From Planctomycetota bacterium (GTDB lineage: Bacteria > Planctomycetota > Phycisphaerae > Sedimentisphaerales > UBA12454): a stretch of 11,682 bases of DNA. The notes under the pieces are model-generated. The model saw nothing but the letters and a program-made list of their open reading frames with translations, did not search any database and had not been told where the DNA came from. Made by a program: the position numbers and the translations under genes. Of the stretch, positions 1 to 5,287 are shown one piece after another (within the stretch, counting starts at the first letter, position 1; each line of letters begins with the position of its first letter). Location: positions 1-11,682 of the forward strand of contig JAHJUV010000107.1 in assembly GCA_018828825.1 (NCBI GenBank). Reading direction: 5' to 3'.

Positions 1-20
1 GGTTTGTGAAATCACACAAT

Positions 21-62
21 CAAAAAAATAGAGGGTAACCTCCAATTTGAAAGTTACCCTCC
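21..62 (-). terminator. Intrinsic terminator after the leftmost amylase gene
   Basis: On the minus strand a perfect 9-bp stem, GAGGGTAAC (61-53) with GTTACCCTC (39-31), closes a 13-nt loop and is followed by TATTTTTTT (30-22). This is a textbook rho-independent terminator. It lies about 50 bases past the TAG stop of the gene ending at 114 and should end the leftward transcript. The few bases left of it (1-20) show nothing recognisable. Confidence 0.85.
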
Positions 63-113
63 TTACTTCTCGATTGACTTCGTATTCAATCGCTTAAAAT
101 CATCTGCAGGATG

Positions 114-2051
114 CTACTTCACTGCTGCGGCGCTCTCTTCAATATCCTCATAATACGTAAAGACAACAGTTCCTCTTGGTACATTTATAGGAATATTGGC
201 GCCGTCCTGTGCGAGGCCTGTAACCGTCTGAGGCAAATCCGGGCCGGTGCTGGTCCCTAAGCTCCTGTTTACATCCCAGTTGCCATTCATTGCAAACTTG
301 TATTCTTCAGATGTGGCTCTGCTGAATGCAATCTCTCCCTCCCATGTATAGTCAGCAATGAGCGTCATCGGATTACCTGCCGGATCCCAGTTGTTAAACG
401 TACCCGGGATGGCAACAGAACCATAAGCGCTCGCAAATCCGGCGCCGCCGGTAGTACCGCCGCCGATACCGCCATACCAGTAGGTATATCCCTGGGCAGG
501 CGCCGTCAGAGTCAGGTTACCGGCTGCATCGGATGTAATATCAGCCGGCTGACTGCCAGACCACGCTACCGCTGTATACGTTATGTTCGGACCTACTGTT
601 ATCGTACCGCTGCCCGCTATCAGACCACTGTTGAAACATCCGAAAACCGGCGCATTATTCTCGAAAATAATGAAATCTGTCGCACTGGAGACAGTAAATG
701 TGCCGTTAACATCGTACGTGTTTCTTGCATCCATAGCACGCTGGATACTGGGCTGTAAAGTAGTGTCAAACCAGTCAGGCCAGAACACGCAGGGGATCGG
801 TTCAATATACATGATAAACCCGTAAGCCCTGTGTTTCTGGCTAACACCGTCTGCATCATGGTTGGCAACAAAACTTACTCCCTTGTCTGAACAAAGGCCG
901 GCTCCACTCAATGCACTTGCGCTTCCCTGCAAAGCCTCATAGAGCGGGAAGTCGAAGGCGTAATTGCCTGTGTACGTTATCCAATTCAGAATATTGGTTT
1001 TGTTGTCCCAGTACTCGCCTACGCAGCTACCAAGGAGGCCGAATTCCTTGGACATATCCCAACTGAAATGCTTGACCGCATCCAGCCTGGAACCCGACAC
1101 ATTGCCAACCGTGGTCTTCAGCCAGTTTACCCAGGTTTTCTGTCCGTCAAACATATATACAGAGTTGTGGCATACATCCTCGCCCATAAGGTAGTCGAGT
1201 GTGTTGCACAAGTCACAATCATCGGGGTTGCCCGGATGAAAGTGGGAGCAATTCTTCTCGAACGTGCCATGCGGATAAGTAAAGTTCTGCCAGTAACTTA
1301 GTCCATCTACTGAATCAATACAGGTTTCGGGTGCGCCCATCATATGGTTTGCTACCACGTCAAGAAGAACATTACCGGTTGCTGCAGCAGCGTCTATAAG
1401 TTCCTGCTTGCTTCCAAAGGCAGTTTCAATTGTCCCCTGCTGGTTATACTCACCTAAATCATAGTTATCGGAGATGTCATAGCCCATTGTGTCATTGCCG
1501 CCCATACCCTTGCAGGGAGCCGGGAACCAGAAGTGTGTAAAGCCTGCTGTTTTTAATCCTGCTGCTTCCGCCTTGATTTTATTGTACCAGTTGCCTGTTC
1601 CTGAATCCACATAACAACCCCAGTAGAAAGCCTGGAACATTATACTGCTGGAACTAAGAGGGTCGCCGGTGGTGGCAGGTGGATCCGCAACATTATCCAC
1701 AGTAACATTTATAGTATCCGTCGCAGTCTGTCCGATTGTATCGTATGCCGTAGCTGTAATACTGTGAGCGCCCTCAGTCTCTGCAGTAGTGTCCCATGAA
1801 TATTCATAGGGTGAGGTAGTATCGGTTGATTTAAGGACATCATCAATATAAAATCCTACCTTGTCAACGCCGTTGTCGTCCGATGCATCGGCAGTAACAT
1901 TTACCGTACCTGAAACAGTCGCCCCGTTTAATGGTGAAGTGATGGAAACTGTAGGTGGATTGTCAGTAACCGGTCTTCCAGCAAACGATCTGCTGTTCGC
2001 AACAACAATTACCAGAATTACCAGAAGAAGTGTTAAACTTAACTTTTTCAT
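114..2051 (-). CDS. Secreted alpha-amylase, GH13_7-like, with N-terminal Ig-like and C-terminal starch-binding-like module
   Basis: A 645-residue secreted endo-acting alpha-amylase predicted to hydrolyse alpha-1,4-glucan outside the cytoplasm. Residues 1-24 are a signal peptide (MKK, hydrophobic core, SFA cleavage site). Residues 31-119 form a bacterial Ig-like domain (PPTVSITSP ... AYD ... INVTV). The GH13 barrel spans about 134-440: region I DVVANH 231-236, region II GSRLDAVKH with nucleophile D324, region III GEYW with acid/base E346, region IV FVANHD with D399. The MGYDISDNYDLGEYNQQGT stretch resembles two-domain archaeal amylases (GH13_7). Residues about 539-637 are a beta-sandwich module (PGTFNNWDP, ADYTW, EYKFAMNG) shared with the two enzymes upstream; it resembles CBM20/26/48-type starch binders, but I cannot assign a family. 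No dockerin is present, unlike its paralogue at 5288-7396. The ATG is preceded by AAAGGA, and a strong promoter lies at 2282-2310. Cysteines 268, 279, 282 and 295 could form disulphides or a metal site. Confidence 0.9.
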   Translation of the reverse strand: MKKLSLTLLLVILVIVVANSRSFAGRPVTDNPPTVSITSPLNGATVSGTVNVTADASDDNGVDKVGFYIDDVLKSTDTTSPYEYSWDTTAETEGAHSITATAYDTIGQTATDTINVTVDNVADPPATTGDPLSSSSIMFQAFYWGCYVDSGTGNWYNKIKAEAAGLKTAGFTHFWFPAPCKGMGGNDTMGYDISDNYDLGEYNQQGTIETAFGSKQELIDAAAATGNVLLDVVANHMMGAPETCIDSVDGLSYWQNFTYPHGTFEKNCSHFHPGNPDDCDLCNTLDYLMGEDVCHNSVYMFDGQKTWVNWLKTTVGNVSGSRLDAVKHFSWDMSKEFGLLGSCVGEYWDNKTNILNWITYTGNYAFDFPLYEALQGSASALSGAGLCSDKGVSFVANHDADGVSQKHRAYGFIMYIEPIPCVFWPDWFDTTLQPSIQRAMDARNTYDVNGTFTVSSATDFIIFENNAPVFGCFNSGLIAGSGTITVGPNITYTAVAWSGSQPADITSDAAGNLTLTAPAQGYTYWYGGIGGGTTGGAGFASAYGSVAIPGTFNNWDPAGNPMTLIADYTWEGEIAFSRATSEEYKFAMNGNWDVNRSLGTSTGPDLPQTVTGLAQDGANIPINVPRGTVVFTYYEDIEESAAAVK

Positions 2052-2077
2052 TTTTTTTCCTTTAGACTTTTTTACTT

Positions 2078-2247
2078 CTCGGCGTTTCGCTCCGCTGAGC
2101 TACACACCCAGCAGCAAAACACCTGTTTTTCTTTTTCTGTACAGGGCCCGGCTCGTCAGAACCAGACCCGCTCCTAAAGCAACAGCAAAGAAGTCAAGCT
2201 TACCAATCTCTTACACACAATTCACCTTCTTTCTTGTCGAGATTGGT
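2078..2247 (-). promoter_or_regulatory. Structured 5' leader of the leftmost amylase gene
   Basis: The leader from the predicted start of transcription (about 2275) to the ATG is about 224 nt long. It holds a perfect 9-bp inverted repeat, ACCAATCTC at 2202-2210 against GAGATTGGT at 2239-2247 (28-nt loop). Close to the start codon is a 7-position imperfect hairpin, CTCGGCG 2078-2084 with CGCTGAG 2093-2099. I recognise no known riboswitch class. A role in mRNA stability or translation control is inference. Confidence 0.35.
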
Positions 2248-2281
2248 CGTAACTTTCACAAAATTCACAATACCCGAATAT

Positions 2282-2310
2282 AGTATAATAAACCCATACC
2301 TGCGAGTCAA
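2282..2310 (-). promoter_or_regulatory. Sigma70-type promoter of the leftmost amylase gene
   Basis: Read on the minus strand: -35 TTGACT (2310-2305), a 17-bp spacer, and -10 TATACT (2287-2282). Each hexamer matches the consensus at 5 of 6 positions, with the ideal spacing. Transcription would start near 2275, giving a leader of about 224 nt. The -10 is identical to that of the promoter at 7518-7546, so the amylase genes may be read by the same sigma factor. Confidence 0.65.
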
Positions 2311-2564
2311 AAAAAACACCGAAAATTCTTCATGTTTGGCTATATCGGACCTGTTTTTCGTGTCAAGTAAATTTTTGGGCTGGGAAAGGAACATCGTACC
2401 CCCCTGACCCGCCGCCCCGCTTCGCGTGAAACGCGGGGGCTGGTAAGGATAAGGTGTATATCAACACAACAGTATAAACTCTTAAGAAAGCTCTATAAGG
2501 GCGGGGGTTAACCCCCGCAAATTCCAGACCTGACAGGTCGTCTGTTTCCGCTCATTAAAAATTC
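2311..2564. repeat. Gene-free stretch with three palindromes or hairpins
   Basis: No coding signal is visible. Three inverted repeats sit within 130 bases: CCCCGC 2415-2420 with GCGGGG 2433-2438; a perfect 18-bp palindrome GCGGGGGTTAACCCCCGC at 2501-2518; and CAGACCTG 2525-2532 with CAGGTC(G)TCTG 2534-2544, one base bulged. None is followed by a T-run on either strand, so they do not look like standard intrinsic terminators. They may be REP-like intergenic palindromes, binding sites, or barriers between the amylase promoter and the transposase remnant. Confidence 0.5.
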
Positions 2565-2613
2565 GCCTCCGAATCGAAATTATAGTTGTGAACATTTTTT
2601 CAAATTCGGAGGC
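2565..2613 (+). promoter_or_regulatory. Inverted repeat that pairs with the transposase ribosome-binding site
   Basis: GCCTCCGAAT (2565-2574) and ATTCGGAGGC (2604-2613) are a perfect 10-bp inverted repeat with a 29-nt loop. The right arm contains GGAGG, the Shine-Dalgarno site placed 5 nt before the ATG at 2618. In an RNA that starts upstream of 2565 the ribosome site would be buried in the stem. This is the classic way insertion sequences avoid being expressed from neighbouring promoters. The alternative is a protein-binding site or part of an element end. Confidence 0.5.
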
Positions 2614-2965
2614 TGCTATGAAACCTTTTAACTATTTTGAAATCATTATAAAAATGAAAAACAAAGCTGACAAGTACGATTTGAGACTGCAATTCATAAA
2701 TTTTGCAAAGCAAAACGGCATTAAACCTGCTGCAAGGCTCTTCGCAACCACGCCAAAAACCGTTCGCAAATGGCTCAAACGTTATCAGCAGGAAAAACTT
2801 GCCGGCTTAAACGAACTGCCTCGAATTCCCTTGACTTGTCCGCATAAAACATCTTCGGTTATCGAAAGAAAAATTATTCAGCTCAGAAAACAATTTCCGT
2901 TCAAAGGCGCTAAAAGATTGAAACGCGAACATAATCTCTTATGCAGCCACGAAGCTATCGGCAAA

Positions 2966-3018
2966 ATACTGCTGCGCTATTGCCTGGGACGTGCACAGTG
3001 TCATAGGCGCTCTGGTAA
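2966..3018 (-). pseudogene. Fragment of a starch-binding-like module
   Basis: Bases 2966-3005 match 5761-5800 at 38 of 40 positions, and weaker similarity runs on to 3018. Read on the minus strand the fragment encodes DYQSAYDTVHVPGNSAAV, against LYQSMYDTVHVPGNSTAV in the enzyme at 5288-7396. It is therefore the first 18 or so residues of the same module. It is cut on the left by the transposase remnant at 2965/2966 and on the right by the queG-like fragment near 3019-3022. It has no start site or gene of its own. Confidence 0.75.
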
Positions 3019-3021
3019 TCA

Positions 3022-3099
3022 GGACGAGGCATCCGTTATGCCAACCAGATCGAAACCCAACTCAAAAGCTCTCTGCTTTATGTCCCGGCGCCAACTCAT
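3022..3099 (-). pseudogene. 5' fragment of a queG-like epoxyqueuosine reductase gene
   Basis: Starting at an ATG at 3099, the minus strand encodes 26 residues beginning MSWRRD and continuing IKQRAFELGFDLVGITDASS, then a stop. This matches the conserved QueG amino terminus, which I recall in E. coli as IKQ...ELGF..VGITD. QueG is the iron-sulphur, cobalamin-dependent enzyme of the last step of queuosine synthesis. Only the first 26 codons remain; next comes a fragment of the binding module. The fragment overlaps, in a different frame, the last residues of the GH13 gene at 3062-5224. The match is short, so the identity is likely but not certain. No Shine-Dalgarno site is visible. Confidence 0.6.
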
Positions 3100-5224
3100 A
3101 ATCGTTAATTATACTAAATCCAGCCACAGATTTGGGGATTTCTGGGATTCGTAACTGAACCTCAAATATGGCGATTTCCTGAGGGCTGAGGCGGAGCGGC
3201 TTGCTGCGGTCGGGCCACTGAGTCAGCCACCCTTCGGCAGGACGCAGCGATGTTCCATCCGTCGAGTCGAATAACTCCGGCGAGCTGAACTCGTCGCTCT
3301 TCACTTCGCTTGTGTTTATGACAATAAGGACTCCACTATGGCCCTCGCTTCGCAGATAGGCCAGAACACCAGGTTCATCACTGCTGGTCGCCAACCATTT
3401 CATATCTCCGAGCTGAAGCGCTTTATATCCGGCTCGTGTACGCAGCAACTTTTGTGTAAAACGGAAAAGTTCGGTCTCCAAATTGAAGTTGTCGCCTTCG
3501 GAAGGGCCGAACTCGAATTCGCCGTCGAACATATCCTCTCGGCTGCTGTCCCAGTCCTTCGCTCCACCTTCGAATCCCTGTTCGGTGCCGTAGTAAATTA
3601 TCGGCACGCCGCCGCTGGTAAGCATGTAGGTCATCGCCAGTTTCAGCCGTCCGTGTCGCTTCCCGACGTCAGGCTGATTTTCAGCGGCAACGCTCAGGAA
3701 TCGTTTGCCGTCGTGATTGTCGATGAAGCGCGCCATTCGGTCGTGTGCGTGTGGCGCAAGTTCCCGCAGCGCTCGTTCATGGGCACTTTTCAACGCAGTT
3801 GTGCCCGCTGCATTTTTAGCGAAGACGTCCAGCATCACCTTCATACCGGGAAAATCCAGCAGGGATTCGTAAATCTGTTCGCCGTTTGCATCGACAAGAT
3901 AGATATTTAACTTGGTGTTGTCGTATTCCCACGACTCTCCAAAAATCAGAAAATTTTTCTTGCCGAGTGACGCGGCGTGGGCCTTGGCTTGCCGGCACCA
4001 GTGTAGCCAGAATTCCGGCTCGACGTGCTTTGTGGTGTCCACTCGAAAGCCATCACAATCCGTCGCTGTGATTAGATTTTTAAACGCCTGCGTTAGATAC
4101 TCACGGACCTGCGGCAGCTCCGTCTTGAAGTCGTCCAGATTATACAACTCACCGAGAATGACAGACTGTGGGGCATTCCAGTCAATCGGTCCGTGGGCGT
4201 GAAACAAGTCGAGATTGTCGAAGGGATGCGGATAGCGCAAAGACGGCTGGCGCCAGCGCAGCTTGTAGGTCTGCGGCGGCGCTTTCCACGCCACCGGCTC
4301 AGGACTGTTCGGCTCAATCAAGTTGGACAGGTGGTTACAGATGACGTCCAAGAAGACACGAATACCTCGTCCGTGCGCGGCATCGATGAGAGAACGCAGA
4401 TCCTGCAGTGTCCCCCAGTGCGGGTCGATTCTGCCGAAATCAAACGTGGAGTAGCCATGATACTGTCCGTGTGAGTTGAGCAGAATAGGTGAAATCCAGA
4501 TTGCGGTTACTCCCAGAGATTCAAGATAAGGCAACCGCTTTTCGACCCCACGAAAATCCCCGCCGTGGATTGCGTTCTTGCCCGCCGGAGCCACCTTACC
4601 TCGCGGGTGTGCATTGTCGTTAGACGGGTCGCCGTTGTCAAAGCGGTCGGTGATAATCTGATAGATGACCTGGCATCGCCAGTCGTCCGGCGAGGGGAAA
4701 TAGGATGCCAGTGGTTTCTTGGCCGCGGCGGTCAGGGAATAGGCCGAGTCCTCCATCACCGGAGCAGGAGACCGGCTGTCCACATTGCCATCAGTATTAA
4801 GGTCGGCAGGTATTACATACAATTTACTGGTTTCGGTGTTTTCGTAATACTCCCAAACACAAGTTGCCGCAGGAAGATTTGCGAAAATATTATCGCCATT
4901 TTGTATGAGGGTTGAGTTATCCTGTGGCAAATTAGGACCTGAAGCGCTTCCCAAACCCCTGCTTATATCCCAGGAACCATTCATTGCAAACTTGTATTCA
5001 ACACTTGTTGCGCTGGAGATTCTACGTACCCATCGCCAGGTGTAGTCAGCAATGAGCGTCATTTCGTTGTCGGCACCGTTGGGGTCCCAGGAGCTTCCGA
5101 ACACTGCTGTATTATCGCCTGGGACGTGAATGGTACTGTATGCGCTTAAAAACTCGTTAGCAAATAAGCTGTTACTTGTAATAACCGCAATTAAAAGCGT
5201 AAAAGTTAAAGTTAACTTTCTCAT
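3062..5224 (-). CDS. Chimeric secreted GH13 alpha-glucan hydrolase with N-terminal binding module and half dockerin
   Basis: About 720 residues if started at the ATG at 5224, chosen because AAAGGAG lies just upstream and a signal peptide follows directly (MRKLTLTFTLL ... SLFA). Residues about 26-137 are the same beta-sandwich module found in the neighbouring amylases. Residues 141-149 (DLNTDGNVD) are one calcium loop of a dockerin that stops abruptly. From about residue 150 a different GH13 catalytic domain begins: DRFDNGDPSND, region I DVICNH 293-298, region II GFRVDTTKH with nucleophile D396, region III ESW with acid/base E430, region IV FIDNHD with D505, then IIYYGTEQGF. A C-terminal beta domain ends near LSPQEIAIFEV. 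The last residues (about INDYELAPGHKAESF) are read across the out-of-frame queG start and are probably not native. The catalytic part is only distantly related to the flanking amylases. It is likely co-transcribed with 5288-7396. Exact specificity cannot be told. Confidence 0.85.
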   Translation of the reverse strand: MRKLTLTFTLLIAVITSNSLFANEFLSAYSTIHVPGDNTAVFGSSWDPNGADNEMTLIADYTWRWVRRISSATSVEYKFAMNGSWDISRGLGSASGPNLPQDNSTLIQNGDNIFANLPAATCVWEYYENTETSKLYVIPADLNTDGNVDSRSPAPVMEDSAYSLTAAAKKPLASYFPSPDDWRCQVIYQIITDRFDNGDPSNDNAHPRGKVAPAGKNAIHGGDFRGVEKRLPYLESLGVTAIWISPILLNSHGQYHGYSTFDFGRIDPHWGTLQDLRSLIDAAHGRGIRVFLDVICNHLSNLIEPNSPEPVAWKAPPQTYKLRWRQPSLRYPHPFDNLDLFHAHGPIDWNAPQSVILGELYNLDDFKTELPQVREYLTQAFKNLITATDCDGFRVDTTKHVEPEFWLHWCRQAKAHAASLGKKNFLIFGESWEYDNTKLNIYLVDANGEQIYESLLDFPGMKVMLDVFAKNAAGTTALKSAHERALRELAPHAHDRMARFIDNHDGKRFLSVAAENQPDVGKRHGRLKLAMTYMLTSGGVPIIYYGTEQGFEGGAKDWDSSREDMFDGEFEFGPSEGDNFNLETELFRFTQKLLRTRAGYKALQLGDMKWLATSSDEPGVLAYLRSEGHSGVLIVINTSEVKSDEFSSPELFDSTDGTSLRPAEGWLTQWPDRSKPLRLSPQEIAIFEVQLRIPEIPKSVAGFSIINDYELAPGHKAESF
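4815..5147. repeat. Direct repeat copy 1: coding region of the binding module
   Basis: This stretch is closely similar to 5478-5807, in the same orientation. Offsets are 663 at the left end and 660 at the right, because the second copy lacks one codon (AMNGSW against AMGSW). Long runs are identical, for example GTTTTCGTAATACTCCCAAA and what follows. It encodes the module carried at the N-terminus of the chimeric GH13 enzyme. A more divergent copy lies in the gene at 114-2051, and a short piece survives at 2966-3018. Confidence 0.8.
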
Positions 5225-5240
5225 TATCTTTCTCCTTTCG

Positions 5241-5253
5241 CCTGTTATACAGG
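5241..5253 (-). promoter_or_regulatory. Small inverted repeat and ribosome site between the two operon genes
   Basis: The 63-base gap between the TAA at 5288 and the ATG at 5224 contains CCTGT-TAT-ACAGG (5241-5253), directly upstream of GCGAAAGGAGAAAGATA and the ATG. The AAAGGAG fixes the start of the downstream gene at 5224 rather than at the in-frame upstream ATG at 5257. The hairpin is short and may be chance. Confidence 0.35.
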
Positions 5254-5287
5254 TCAACGCCGTTAGAATTTTTCCATTTTTGTGTCA

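Larger units (their letters stand above)
2618..3154 (+). pseudogene. Truncated DDE transposase, N-terminal helix-turn-helix part only
   Basis: The genuine coding part runs from the ATG at 2618, preceded by GGAGG at a 5-nt gap, to about 2965, giving about 115 residues. It contains a helix-turn-helix (FAKQNGIKPAARLF then TTPKTVRKWLKRYQQ), the GLNELPRIP linker and a second helical domain (IERKIIQLRKQFPFKGAKRLK). This arrangement is typical of IS481/IS3-like transposases with an rve-type integrase core. The catalytic core is missing. From 2966 the DNA is homologous to the antisense of a carbohydrate-binding-module gene, so the remaining open frame to 3154 is read-through of unrelated sequence. 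An in-frame ATG at 2588 exists but lies inside the loop of the leader hairpin and has no ribosome site. It is not expected to transpose. Family assignment beyond 'integrase-type' is tentative. Confidence 0.7.

Noticed and set aside
1861..2283. 140-codon plus-strand frame across the left amylase start
   Set aside because: Antisense to the signal peptide and Ig-like domain and across the promoter; no protein-like features.
2200..2394. 64-codon minus-strand frame upstream of the left amylase
   Set aside because: It covers the strong promoter and the leader inverted repeat, has no family resemblance and no ribosome site.
2501..2518. Palindrome considered as an intrinsic terminator
   Set aside because: The stem is strong but no T-run follows on either strand.
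2966..3154. C-terminal part of the open frame that continues from the transposase remnant
   Set aside because: The DNA is homologous to the antisense of the binding module and queG start, so this tail is read-through, not transposase.
3338..3910. 190-codon plus-strand frame opposite the chimeric GH13 gene
   Set aside because: It is antisense to conserved GH13 catalytic motifs (FIDNHD, IIYYGTEQGF); long antisense frames are common in GC-richer genes.
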